A stretch of DNA of 64,000 bases from Methylibium sp035762065 (GTDB taxonomy: Bacteria; Pseudomonadota; Gammaproteobacteria; Burkholderiales; Burkholderiaceae_C): assembly GCF_035762065.1 (NCBI RefSeq), contig NZ_DASTPW010000003.1:1-64000 (forward strand), in the 5' to 3' direction. Shown here one piece after another: positions 16,876-27,325 of this stretch; position 1 is the first letter of the stretch; each line of letters starts with the position of its first letter. The notes under the pieces were generated by a model. That model saw nothing but the letters and a program-made list of their open reading frames with translations, ran no database searches and had not been told where the DNA came from. A program made the translations under genes and the position numbers.

Positions 16876-17913
16876 TCAGTGTTCCTCGTGGTGCGGATCG
16901 ACGAGCGAGCGCCACAGCAGCACCGGCAGGATCGAGGTGAAGACGATCGCCTCCTTGAAGGCGCTGGCCCAGAACGAGCCGAAGGACTCGATCAAGCCGA
17001 CGCCGATCGCGCCGACCAGCGCGAGCGGAAAGCTCGTGAGCCCGGCGAACACCGCGGCGATGAAGCCTTTGAGGCCGATGAGGAAGCCGGTGTCGTAGTA
17101 GACGGTGGTGCTCGGGCCGATCAGCAGGCCCGACAGCGCACCGATGAAGGCGGCCATCGTGAAGCTCTGCGAGCCGGCCTTGTCGGTCGCGATGCCCATC
17201 AGCCGCGCGCCGATGCGGTTGACCGAGGTCGCGCGCAGCGCCTTGCCGGTGAGGGTGCGCTCGAAGAACAACGCGAGGGCGGCGATCAGCGCCGCGGCGG
17301 CCGCGAAGATGATCACCGTCTGCCCGCTCAGCGTGAGCGGCCCGAGCGAGAAGCGCGCATCCCAGAAGCTCGGGTTGCGGAAGCCCTCGGCGCCGAAGAA
17401 CAGCAGGCCCAGGCCGCTCAGCGCGAAATGCACGCCGACCGAGACGATCAGCAGCACCAGCACGCTTGCATCGGCCAGCGAACGGTAGGCGAGCCGGTAG
17501 ACCAGCGGTCCCATCGTCGTGACCACCGCGAGCGTCAGCAGCACCTGCACCAGCATGTTCGGCTTCGTGCGCGCCAGCGCCAGGGTGATCAGCGCGGCGG
17601 CGAGCGGCGCTGCCAGCGTGCTTGCCGCATGCCGGGCCCAGCGCGCGAGTGGCCAGCGTTCGCGCACCGCCTGCACCGCGTCGAGCAGCGCCACCGCCGC
17701 GCACATCAGCAGCACCAGCCACACGGTGCCCGGCACCGCGCCCATCTGCAGCAGCGCGAGCGTCAGCGCGCCGTACGCGACGAACTCGCCCTGCGGGACG
17801 AAGATGATCCGCGTGACCGCGAACACCAGCACCAGCGCGATCGCGACCAGCGCATAGATCGCGCCCGAGGTGACGCCGTCGAGCCCGAGGATGGCGGCGA
17901 TCGATAAGTCCAT
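16876..17913 (-). CDS. livH: LivH-type ABC transporter permease
   Basis: This 345-residue inner-membrane permease opens with the typical DLSIAAILGLDGVTSGAIYA and has about eight hydrophobic helices. It ends with an amphipathic HHEEH tail just before livMG. It is longer than E. coli LivH (308) because of an Ala-rich insertion near residues 75-105 (VQAVRERWPLARWARHAAST region). It pairs with the LivM half to form the channel of the importer. A palindromic repeat element, copy 2, separates it from the binding-protein gene upstream. Confidence 0.93.
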   Translation of the reverse strand: MDLSIAAILGLDGVTSGAIYALVAIALVLVFAVTRIIFVPQGEFVAYGALTLALLQMGAVPGTVWLVLLMCAAVALLDAVQAVRERWPLARWARHAASTLAAPLAAALITLALARTKPNMLVQVLLTLAVVTTMGPLVYRLAYRSLADASVLVLLIVSVGVHFALSGLGLLFFGAEGFRNPSFWDARFSLGPLTLSGQTVIIFAAAAALIAALALFFERTLTGKALRATSVNRIGARLMGIATDKAGSQSFTMAAFIGALSGLLIGPSTTVYYDTGFLIGLKGFIAAVFAGLTSFPLALVGAIGVGLIESFGSFWASAFKEAIVFTSILPVLLWRSLVDPHHEEH

Positions 17914-17985
17914 GGTGTCTCGATGAAGAGGCCGTGTGTTTCGCCAGCAGCCGCCGCGGATCCGGCTTGGCCGGGCCGCCAGCGG

Positions 17986-18027
17986 CGCCCCCTCGAGGGG
18001 GAGCGGCGAAGCCGCAACGGGGGTGGG
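17986..18027 (+). repeat. GC-rich palindromic repeat element, copy 2, between livK and livH
   Basis: CCCCCTCGAGGGGG (17988-18001) is a perfect 14-bp palindrome. It is followed by the hairpin GCGGC-GAA-GCCGC (18003-18015) and a G5 run before the livK stop. Its layout matches copy 1 at 15026-15064 in opposite orientation. It lies inside the operon and could form a stable RNA structure that protects or attenuates the transcript; that role is inference. Confidence 0.6.
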
Positions 18028-19176
18028 CTAGTTTTCCAGCTTCCAGTCGCCGTTGACGACTTTCATCACCACGCCGGTGTCGGGCACGAAGCCCCAGTGG
18101 TCGGTTGCGGCGTAGTCGATCACGCCGTGGGTGATCGGCATCGCCGGCAGGGCTTCGAGCGCGTCGCGCAGGGCGGCGCGGAATTCGCTCGTGCCGGGCT
18201 TGCCCTTCTGCAGCGCGATCGGGATCGCCTTGTCGAGCAGCAGCGAAGCGTCGTAGGCGTGCGCCGCGAACTGGTTGCGCAGCCCCGCGCCCTGGATCGC
18301 CTCGTAGGCCGCGTTGAACTTCACGCCGAGCGCCTTGCTGGGGTGGTTGTCGGGCAGCTGCTCGGCGACGACCACCGGGCCCGAGGTGACGAAGGTGCCC
18401 TCGACCGCCTTGCCGCCGACGCGCATCAGGTCCTTCGTCGCGGCCGCGTGCGTCTGGTAGTACTTGCCCTTGTAGCCACGCTCGACGAGCGCGAGCTGCG
18501 GCATCGCCGCGCCGGATCCGGAGGCGACGATCACCATCGCGTCGGGGTTGGCCGAAGCGAGCTTGAGTGCCTGCGCGGTGACGTTGGTGTCGGTGCGCGC
18601 GAAGCGCTCCTCGGCGAGCAGCTTGATCCCGGCTTTCTCGAAGCGCGGCTTCAGCTCGCCGAGCCACTGCTCGCCGTAGGCGTCGGTGTAGCCGATGAAG
18701 CCGGCGCTCTTGACGCCGTTCTTCTGCATGTGCGCGACCATCGCGTTGGCCATCACGCCGGTGCTCTGCGGCAGGCGGAAGCTCCAGGTGTCCTTGCCCG
18801 GCGGCAGCCCGATCGGCGACATCGCGAGCTGCGCCGTCTTCGATTCGGCCGCCACGTCGGCCATCGCGATGCCCACCGGCGTGACCGCCGAGCCGACGAT
18901 CACGTCGACCTTGTCCTCGCTGACCAGCCGGCGCGTGTTCTGCACGCCCTTGGTCGGGTCGCTCGCGTCGTCGAGCGTGATGACCTTGATCTTTTCGCCG
19001 CCGAGCATCGCCGGCCACATCTTCACGCCGTTGTTCGTCGGAATGCCGAGGCCGGAGCCCGGGCCGGTGAGCGGCAGCGAGACGCCGATGGTGACGTCGG
19101 CGAACGCCGCGCAGGGCAGGGCGGCGATCGCGGCCGCGGCGGCGGTCGCGAGCACGGAGCTCAGGAAGGCTTTCAT
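18028..19176 (-). CDS. Periplasmic substrate-binding protein of the Liv-type importer
   Basis: This 382-residue periplasmic binding protein has a Sec signal peptide (about residues 1-26, ending CAAFADV). The type I fold follows, with TIGVSLPLTGPGS at the mature N-terminus and GSAVTPVGIAMADVA, GFIGYTDAYGEQW and HAYDASLLLDKAI downstream. The start ATG at 19176 has GAGGAG 9 bases upstream; an ATG at 19266 would place 30 unrelated residues before the signal. In the LivK/HAAT family several members bind aromatic acids (for example CouP for p-coumarate in Rhodopseudomonas). The adjacent feruloyl-CoA synthetase gene suggests this one does too, but the ligand is not readable from sequence. Confidence 0.92.
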   Translation of the reverse strand: MKAFLSSVLATAAAAAIAALPCAAFADVTIGVSLPLTGPGSGLGIPTNNGVKMWPAMLGGEKIKVITLDDASDPTKGVQNTRRLVSEDKVDVIVGSAVTPVGIAMADVAAESKTAQLAMSPIGLPPGKDTWSFRLPQSTGVMANAMVAHMQKNGVKSAGFIGYTDAYGEQWLGELKPRFEKAGIKLLAEERFARTDTNVTAQALKLASANPDAMVIVASGSGAAMPQLALVERGYKGKYYQTHAAATKDLMRVGGKAVEGTFVTSGPVVVAEQLPDNHPSKALGVKFNAAYEAIQGAGLRNQFAAHAYDASLLLDKAIPIALQKGKPGTSEFRAALRDALEALPAMPITHGVIDYAATDHWGFVPDTGVVMKVVNGDWKLEN

Positions 19177-19216
19177 CGAAGGTCTCCTCGTCGAAGGGAA
19201 GGTCGGCTGGCGGAAC

Positions 19217-21031
19217 TCAAGGGCGGATGACGCGCGCGTCGGCGGCACCGGCGTCGAGCGCGGCATGCAGCGCCTCGACCTCTGCGGCGCGCCGCGCCAG
19301 CACCAGGCGCTGGTTGACGTAGCCCTTGTCGGTGATCTCGCCGGCCGCCACGCTCGGCGCGTCGCCCAGCAGGAGCACGGCGGCCGGCGTCTGCGACGAG
19401 CCGCCGCCTTCGGCCTGCAGCCGGCGCAGGCCGGCGCGCAGCTGTTCGTGCAGCGTGTCGGTGGGCAGGTTGCGCGCGGCTTCGGTGGGGAAGACCAGCG
19501 CGCCGATCGACGCGCGATCGTGGCCGGTGATCACCACGTCCTGCGCGTGCGGCGCGAGCGCGGCGACGGTGCGCAGCCGCAGCGTGCCGACGCTGACCCA
19601 GGTGCCGCTGCTCAACTTGAAGTCCTCGGCGACGCGGCCGTCGAAGACGATGCCGCTGGTCGCGTCGGCGTCGTCGAGCAGCCGCCCCGCGTCGCCGATG
19701 CGGTAGTGGCCGTCTTCGTCGAAGGCCTCGCGCGTCGCGGCCTCGTTGCCGCGGTAGCCGGGGAAGACGTGATCGCCCTTGACGCGCATCTCGAGCTTGC
19801 CCGCGTTCGGCACGAACTTGACCTCGACGCCCGGCATCGGCAGGCCGATGACGCCGGCGCGATCGAGCTTCCAGTGCGCCGCGGTGCAGGCCGGCGAGGT
19901 TTCGGTGCTTCCCCAGGAGGTGGTCATCCACAGCGGCGTGTCGCGCACCCGCGCCGCGAGCGCCTCGAGCCGCTGCCAGGTCGGCGCCGACATGCTCGCG
20001 CCCGCGTAGAACAGCATCGTCAGGCGGCCCAGGAAGCGGCGCGCGAGCGCTTCGTCGGCTTCGAGCGCGGGGAGCAGCGCGTCGTAGCCGCGCGGTACGT
20101 TGAAGTAGATCGTCGGCTGAAGCTCGCGCAGGTGGGCCACGGTCTTGTCGATCAGCCCCGGCATCGGCCGGCCGTCGTCGATGTAGAGCGTGCCGCCGTA
20201 GCACAGCACCATGTTGACGTTGTGGTTCGCGCCGAAGGTGTGGCTCCAGGGCAGCCAGTCGAGCAGCACCGGCTTCTCGTGCGCGAGGAAGCGGTAGGTC
20301 TGGCCCATCATCTGCTGGTTCGCGCACAGCATCCGGTGGGTGTTGATCACGACCTTCGGCGTGCCGGTCGAGCCGCTCGTCAGCAGGTACTTCGCATGCG
20401 TGTCGGGCGTGATCGCGGCGAAGGCCTGCGTCACCGCGGGCGTCTCGGGCGCAGCCGCGAGCTGCTCGAAATCGATCGCGCCGGGATGCGCAGCCGCGCC
20501 GCGGCTGAAGGCGATCACCGGCACTTCGCGGCCCCGCAGGGCCGGGCCGTAGGCGGCCGCATCGGACGCATAGACGAGGGCCGGCGCGAGCTGATCGAGG
20601 ATGCGTTGGATGCGCGTGAAGTCCGTGCCGGCCAGGCGGCAGTAGGCGCTGGAGACGGTGCACACCGCCCGGCCGACGTGCATGCCGGCGAGCAGCAGCA
20701 CGAGGTGGTCGAGGCTGTTGTCCGACAGCACGACGATCGGGCGGCCCGCCGGCAGCGATCGGTCGAGCAGCCCTTGCGCGACGCGGCCGACGCGCTTGCG
20801 CAGCGCGCGCCAGCCCAGCGTGTGCCAGCCACCGCCGGCCGCGGGCTCGGCGAAGGCCGGAGCCTCGGGCGTCTCGCGCGCCCAGCGCTCCAGCCAGTCG
20901 CCGACGCAACGCGCATACGGCTGCAGCGGCTCGGGCGAGCGCAGCACGAAGCCGCCGCCAGGCAGCGCTTCGCGCGCAGTGCGTTGCGGCGCGAGCCAAC
21001 GCGGATCGTCGAAGAAGTCGTTGCCCGCCAT
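19217..21031 (-). CDS. fcs: Feruloyl-CoA synthetase
   Basis: This 604-residue ANL-superfamily acyl-CoA synthetase activates a carboxylic acid with ATP and CoA. It has the P-loop LLTSGSTGTPKVVIN, the acid-thiol core DWLPWSHTFGANHN, the A5 motif TTSWGSTETSP, and the C-terminal catalytic lysine in GEITDKGYVNQR. The FGANHN and DKGYVNQR segments are typical of feruloyl/hydroxycinnamoyl-CoA synthetases. ATG at 21031 is preferred to one at 21055, because GAGGAGG lies 6 bases upstream of it and the longer start would enter the operator. It heads an operon with the Liv-type importer and a thioesterase. A TetR operator lies 24 bp before its start. Exact aromatic substrate is not certain. Confidence 0.87.
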   Translation of the reverse strand: MAGNDFFDDPRWLAPQRTAREALPGGGFVLRSPEPLQPYARCVGDWLERWARETPEAPAFAEPAAGGGWHTLGWRALRKRVGRVAQGLLDRSLPAGRPIVVLSDNSLDHLVLLLAGMHVGRAVCTVSSAYCRLAGTDFTRIQRILDQLAPALVYASDAAAYGPALRGREVPVIAFSRGAAAHPGAIDFEQLAAAPETPAVTQAFAAITPDTHAKYLLTSGSTGTPKVVINTHRMLCANQQMMGQTYRFLAHEKPVLLDWLPWSHTFGANHNVNMVLCYGGTLYIDDGRPMPGLIDKTVAHLRELQPTIYFNVPRGYDALLPALEADEALARRFLGRLTMLFYAGASMSAPTWQRLEALAARVRDTPLWMTTSWGSTETSPACTAAHWKLDRAGVIGLPMPGVEVKFVPNAGKLEMRVKGDHVFPGYRGNEAATREAFDEDGHYRIGDAGRLLDDADATSGIVFDGRVAEDFKLSSGTWVSVGTLRLRTVAALAPHAQDVVITGHDRASIGALVFPTEAARNLPTDTLHEQLRAGLRRLQAEGGGSSQTPAAVLLLGDAPSVAAGEITDKGYVNQRLVLARRAAEVEALHAALDAGAADARVIRP

Positions 21032-21054
21032 GCGGCCTCCTCGGTTCCCTGCCA

Positions 21055-21074
21055 TACATACACGCCTGTATGTA
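21055..21074. promoter_or_regulatory. TetR-type operator 1 (perfect palindrome before fcs)
   Basis: TACATACACGCCTGTATGTA is a perfect inverted repeat with 8-bp arms and a CGCC centre. It lies 24 bp upstream of the fcs ATG, between fcs and the divergent tetR gene, so a bound repressor would cover the fcs promoter or leader. A second copy of the core (CATACA-N4-TGTTTG) is centred exactly 80 bp away. Confidence 0.8.
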
Positions 21075-21136
21075 AGGAGCCGGCGGCGATGCTAGGAGGC
21101 TGGCATGGGAACGGCATCGGGGTTTCGCCCGGTGTC

Positions 21137-21152
21137 CATACAGTGCTGTTTG
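21137..21152. promoter_or_regulatory. TetR-type operator 2 (before tetR)
   Basis: CATACAGTGCTGTTTG has the same architecture as the core of operator 1 (CATACA-N4-TGTATG), with one changed base in the right arm. It lies 35 bp before the tetR ATG, in position for autorepression. Confidence 0.7.
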
Positions 21153-21186
21153 TCGGCATCGTCGCGCCTTCGGCACCATCCTTCCC

Positions 21187-21825
21187 ATGAGCAGCGCCCC
21201 CGACCGGCCCCCGGAACGCAGCGCGCGCAAGCGCGGCGCGCCTGCGTCGGTCGAAGCCGCGCGTGCCTCGCTGACCCGCGAGCGGTGGATCGAGGCGGCC
21301 ACCGAGGTGCTGGTCGACCAGGGCATCGATCACGTGCGGGTGGACGTGCTTGCGCGGCAGATGGCCGTCACCCGCGGCAGCTTCTACTGGCACTTCAAGG
21401 ATCGCGAGGAACTGCTCGCCGGCGTGCTTCGCAGCTGGCACGAGAACGCGACCGAGCAACTCACGCTGCGCCTCGACCGCCCGCAGGTCGATGCGCGCGA
21501 GCAGCTGCGCGACGTGCTTTCGCTGCCGTTTCGCGGGCGGGCCGCGGCACGCGCCGCGCGCATCGAGTTGGCGATCCGCGCCTGGGCGCGGCGCGACCTG
21601 CAGGTGCGCCACGCGGTCGATGCCTCGGATGCCGCGCGCATCGGCTACATCGCGCAGCTCTTCTCGGCGCTGGGCTTCGCGGTGGGCGACGCGCGCGCAC
21701 GCGCGTTCATGCTCTACAGCTACGTCGTCGGCGAATCGCTGATGGCGACGCAGGGCAGCGCGGCGCAGCGGCGCGATCGCTGCGTGGCCGTCGAGCGGCT
21801 GCTGATCGGCGACGCGCCTCGCTGA
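21187..21825 (+). CDS. TetR-family transcriptional regulator of the fcs operon
   Basis: This 212-residue repressor has a basic N-terminal tail (RSARKRGAP) and a TetR helix-turn-helix at about residues 30-75 (WIEAATEVLVDQGIDHVRVD, then AVTRGSFYWHFKDREELL). A helical ligand-binding domain occupies the rest. The gene is divergent from fcs, and two matching palindromes lie between them. The simplest reading is that it represses both fcs and itself and is released by an aromatic acid or its CoA ester. Family and operator match are visible; the inducer is inference. Confidence 0.88.
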   Translation: MSSAPDRPPERSARKRGAPASVEAARASLTRERWIEAATEVLVDQGIDHVRVDVLARQMAVTRGSFYWHFKDREELLAGVLRSWHENATEQLTLRLDRPQVDAREQLRDVLSLPFRGRAAARAARIELAIRAWARRDLQVRHAVDASDAARIGYIAQLFSALGFAVGDARARAFMLYSYVVGESLMATQGSAAQRRDRCVAVERLLIGDAPR

Positions 21826-21878
21826 AGCACGCAACCGCCCTGGTGACTCGGAATTGCAGCGGCGCGCATCATCGGGCG

Positions 21879-22403
21879 ATGAACGTGTTCCGGTTTCGAG
21901 GCGCCGCGCGTGTGGCCGGCACCGCGGCACTGGTCGTCGCCATGGCCGGCTGCGCGGCTTACGGCCCCGGCGGCTTGGGCCCGGGCTCGACGGTGGACCA
22001 GGCGATCGCGAGCATGGGCCAGCCGACCGGCCGCTACCCGCTTGCCGGCGGCGGCCAGCGGCTCGAATTCGCGCGCGGGCCGATGGGCTTTCATACCTAC
22101 ATGCTCGACTTCGACGCCAACGGCGCGCTGCTGCGCAGCGAACAGGTGTTGACCGAGGGCAACTTTCTCGAGCTGCAGATCGGCATGAGCCGCGACGAAG
22201 TGCTGCGCCGCATCGGACACCCGTCGGAGGTCAGCTACCTGTCACGGCAGCAGCACCAGCTCTGGTCCTACCGCTACGAGACGCCGTTTTGCATCTGGTA
22301 CCAGGTCAGCATCGACGCCAGCGGCAAAGTCGCCGAACTCGGCAACAACGTCGATCCGCGCTGCGAGCGCAACGACCGCGGCTTCGGCTGGATGGGCCGA
22401 TGA
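21879..22403 (+). CDS. Lipoprotein with two SmpA/BamE-like modules
   Basis: This 174-residue predicted lipoprotein has a signal peptide with lipobox VAMAGC, so Cys25 would be lipidated. The mature part contains two similar segments: GSTVDQAIASMGQPTGRYPL followed by beta strands, then IGMSRDEVLRRIGHPSEVSY followed by beta strands. Each has the G-M/S-x-x-x-V-x-x-x-x-G-x-P pattern of the SmpA/OmlA (BamE-like) fold. BamE belongs to the outer-membrane assembly complex; a tandem-module relative has no assigned role that I know. Its stop overlaps the ArsC-like gene start (ATGA). Confidence 0.75.
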   Translation: MNVFRFRGAARVAGTAALVVAMAGCAAYGPGGLGPGSTVDQAIASMGQPTGRYPLAGGGQRLEFARGPMGFHTYMLDFDANGALLRSEQVLTEGNFLELQIGMSRDEVLRRIGHPSEVSYLSRQQHQLWSYRYETPFCIWYQVSIDASGKVAELGNNVDPRCERNDRGFGWMGR

Positions 22404-22765
22404 GCCCGGCGCCCGTCACGCTGCACGGCATCGCCAACTGCGACAGCGTCAAGAAGGCGCGGGCCTGGCTGGACGGGCAGGGCGTCGCCTACCGTTTCCA
22501 CGATTTCAAGAAGCAGGGCGTCAGCCCCGAAATGCTCGTGCGATGGGCTGCGCGGGTCGGTTGGGAGCCGCTGTTGAACCGCCGCGGTACGACCTGGCGT
22601 CAACTGGCATCCGACGAGCAGCAGCGTGTCGTCGACGCCGCAAGCGCATTCGCGCTGATGCAGGCGCAACCCAGCCTGATCAAACGCCCGGTGATCGAAG
22701 CCGGCGATGCCGTGCTCGTCGGCTTCGATCCCATGCAGTACGCGGCGCTCACCGCGCCGCGTTGA
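22400..22765 (+). CDS. ArsC/Spx-family (YffB-type) reductase
   Basis: This 121-residue thioredoxin-fold protein of the ArsC family has HGIANCDSVKKARAWL near the N-terminus, with a single Cys14, and the SLIKRPVIEAGD motif near residue 92. E. coli YffB, the closest type, is not an arsenate reductase and has no firm substrate (glutathione-dependent reduction has been proposed). The last codons (YAALTAPR and stop) lie in the first of three copies of a 25-bp GC hairpin unit. Confidence 0.85.
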   Translation: MSPAPVTLHGIANCDSVKKARAWLDGQGVAYRFHDFKKQGVSPEMLVRWAARVGWEPLLNRRGTTWRQLASDEQQRVVDAASAFALMQAQPSLIKRPVIEAGDAVLVGFDPMQYAALTAPR

Positions 22766-22823
22766 CTTCGCTACCGCGGCGCTTACCGCGCCGCGTCACC
22801 GCGGCGCTTACCGCGCCGCGTCG
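22740..22823. repeat. Three copies of a 25-bp GC hairpin unit
   Basis: Copies are at 22740-22764 (the 3' end and stop of the ArsC-like gene, 4 mismatches), 22774-22798 and 22799-22823 (24 of 25 identical). Each unit contains CGCGGCGC and GCGCCGCG, a perfect 8-bp stem around about 5 bases. The array lies between two convergent genes and could act as a transcription barrier or terminator in both directions, although it has no T tract. Confidence 0.75.
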
Positions 22824-22835
22824 AGCCCAGCCGCT

Positions 22836-23702
22836 TCAGCGACGCACCGGCACGCCACCCGCGGGCGCCACCGCCACCGACTCGAGCCGGCGCAGCACCT
22901 GCCTGCGTCCCAGCATCGCGCCGAAGATGGAGGCGAGCAGCGCGACAACCATCGCGGCCAGCGTGCTCCACATCGTCGCGCTCGCATAAGGCTGCGCGCG
23001 TTCGGCGGCGCGACCCACGCGCTCGGCAGCTGCGCTGCTCAGGCGGTCGACGCCCTCGCGTGCAGCCTGCGCCGCGCGCTGCGGATCGTCGCCGGCGGCT
23101 TCGACCTGCTGGCGGATCTCGCCCACCATCGAGCTTGCCTCCGCCTGCGACTTGCCGGTGACCGCGGCGACGAGCTGCACGGTCTTCGGATTGTCGAGCC
23201 GCTGGACGATCTGCTGCGGGTCGCCGCTGGCGATCGAGCTGAGGTCGGTGCTGCCGGCCGCGCTGGCCGCCGTCTGCGTCACGCCGCGCAATGCGCCGAA
23301 GCTGGCGCCGGTGGCCATGCTCAGGCCGGTGCCGGCAAGGTAGATCAACGCCAGCACCGCCAGCACCCAGACCAGCGCGCCTTCGACCAGGCCGGTCGCG
23401 CGGTCGTGGATCGCGCCGGCACGCGTGGCGACCATGCCGCCGATGAACAGCGCGATCAGCAGCGTCAGGCCACTCCAGATTGCTGCGCCCATGCCGAGGC
23501 TGCGGCCGTTGTCCTCGCCGGGGCCGACCTCGGCGGTCGTGATGCCGACCGCGAGGCCGAGCGTGCTGAGCAGCAGCACCACGCCGATCGCGACGAGGAA
23601 GCCGCTCCAAACGCCGCCCCACGCAACGCGCAGGCCTCGGTCGGTGGTGGTGGAGGTCGTGGCGATGACCGCCGGGTCGTAGATCTCTGATTGCAATGCC
23701 AT
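22836..23702 (-). CDS. Conserved membrane protein, unknown function
   Basis: This 288-residue protein has a short cytoplasmic start with TTSTTTDRGLRVAWGG. Hydrophobic helices fall at about residues 32-55, 75-97 and 105-130 (VLAVLALIYLAGTGLS). A long hydrophilic Ala/Gln-rich, coiled-coil-prone stretch (about 140-245, with ERVGRAAERAQPY) follows, then a final helix at about 250-270 (LAAMVVALLASIFGAMLG) and a basic tail. I do not recognise a characterised family. ATG 23702 has AAGGAG 6 bases upstream. It lies downstream of acnA but is separated from it by a terminator, so it is probably its own unit. Confidence 0.7.
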   Translation of the reverse strand: MALQSEIYDPAVIATTSTTTDRGLRVAWGGVWSGFLVAIGVVLLLSTLGLAVGITTAEVGPGEDNGRSLGMGAAIWSGLTLLIALFIGGMVATRAGAIHDRATGLVEGALVWVLAVLALIYLAGTGLSMATGASFGALRGVTQTAASAAGSTDLSSIASGDPQQIVQRLDNPKTVQLVAAVTGKSQAEASSMVGEIRQQVEAAGDDPQRAAQAAREGVDRLSSAAAERVGRAAERAQPYASATMWSTLAAMVVALLASIFGAMLGRRQVLRRLESVAVAPAGGVPVRR

Positions 23703-23803
23703 GACGCGCTCCTTGGTTGGGTTGAAGCCTGACGGCGCTTCTCTCCCTGGCAGGCAACCGCCGTTCCCATGGCGTGGCGAGGCCGACGCCGGCATGGCCA
23801 CAA

Positions 23804-23830
23804 CGAAAAACGCCGCCCGGGGGCGGCGTT
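23804..23830 (-). terminator. Terminator of acnA
   Basis: On the minus strand AACGCCGCC, a 4-base loop, and GGCGGCGTT form a 9-bp stem followed by TTTTTCG (plus-strand stem arms 23809-23817 and 23822-23830). It lies just after the acnA stop. Confidence 0.85.
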
Positions 23831-23848
23831 CCTGCACACGCGTCAACC

Positions 23849-26572
<2,724 letters not shown>

Positions 26573-26636
26573 GAGGAACCTCTTGAGGGGCTGGGACGGC
26601 GTGATGAAGGGCGGGGCGCGAAGCAGCGACTGTGCT

Positions 26637-27041
26637 TCAGGCCGCTCTCGGCTCGATGACTTTCAGGCCTTTGAAGTAATCGCGGAAGAAATCGGCGTCG
26701 CGCGTGATCAAGCCGTCGCATTGCAAGAGCGCGTGAGCGCCGACGAGGAAATCGGGCACGGCGCGTTGGCCTTCACCTCCGCGTTGGCGGTAGCGACGCT
26801 GCATCTCGCCAGCCCTCAATGCCGCCTTCGACTCGACCGCGCTGTAGCGAAGGCCCGCGCCTTCGAGGTAGCCGAGTACATCGCTGCCTTGCTTGAGCGC
26901 CGTGCAGATCTCGGCGAGTGCGACGTCGCAGACCACGACCGGACCGTGGTGCAGCGCGTCCCGCAGGCTGTGCGCAGCGGCTTCCGCGCCCGCACCGTCG
27001 CCGATGAGATCGATCAAGACCGACGAGTCCACCGCGATCAT
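26637..27041 (-). CDS. vapC: PIN-domain ribonuclease toxin VapC
   Basis: This 134-residue PIN-domain protein, the toxin half of a type II toxin-antitoxin pair, cleaves RNA when released. The acidic active site is complete: Asp5 (IAVDSSVLI), Glu44 (DVALAEIC), Asp97 (AVPDFLVGAHAL) and Asp115 (LITRDADFF). Because nothing is missing, it should be active. Its ATG overlaps the antitoxin stop (ATGA at 27038-27041), the standard antitoxin-first order. It lies between acnA and a secreted-protein gene. It may be an acquired module, but base composition does not clearly differ in the coding part. Confidence 0.9.
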   Translation of the reverse strand: MIAVDSSVLIDLIGDGAGAEAAAHSLRDALHHGPVVVCDVALAEICTALKQGSDVLGYLEGAGLRYSAVESKAALRAGEMQRRYRQRGGEGQRAVPDFLVGAHALLQCDGLITRDADFFRDYFKGLKVIEPRAA

Positions 27042-27310
27042 TCGCCAGCGTCCTCGGGCGGCACGTAAGGATCGCCGGGCGCTCGCCCGCGGATGGCGCG
27101 CATCGCTTCGTCGGTGCTGGCGAAACCGTCGAGCTTGAAGCGGCCGCGAAGACGCGAGATAGCGTCGTCGACGTTCTTGCGCAGGATGATCCGGCTGCCG
27201 TCGAGTTCGACCTTCAAGGTGCTGCCCTTGGTCAGGCCGAGCGCGTCGCGCACCGCCTTTGGCAAGGTGATCTGGCCGCGTTCGGCGACCGTGGCTTCCA
27301 TCGGCGACAT
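27038..27310 (-). CDS. vapB: AbrB/MazE-type antitoxin VapB
   Basis: This 90-residue antitoxin has an N-terminal swapped-hairpin AbrB/SpoVT DNA-binding domain (VAERGQITLPKAVRDALGL, then KVELDGSRIILR, about residues 6-45) and a flexible C-terminal tail. In this family the tail wraps the PIN toxin. ATG 27310 is used here; an ATG at 27301 (MEATVAERG) is also possible. An 8-bp inverted repeat 16 bp upstream is the likely site where VapB or VapBC represses its own promoter. Confidence 0.88.
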   Translation of the reverse strand: MSPMEATVAERGQITLPKAVRDALGLTKGSTLKVELDGSRIILRKNVDDAISRLRGRFKLDGFASTDEAMRAIRGRAPGDPYVPPEDAGE

Positions 27311-27325
27311 GGCTTTTTAACGGCT

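Noticed and set aside
15095..19018. A single leftward frame of 1307 codons across livH and livK
   Set aside because: Only the 592-residue LivM-LivG part is real; the rest is out of frame with livH and livK, which have their own starts and family motifs.
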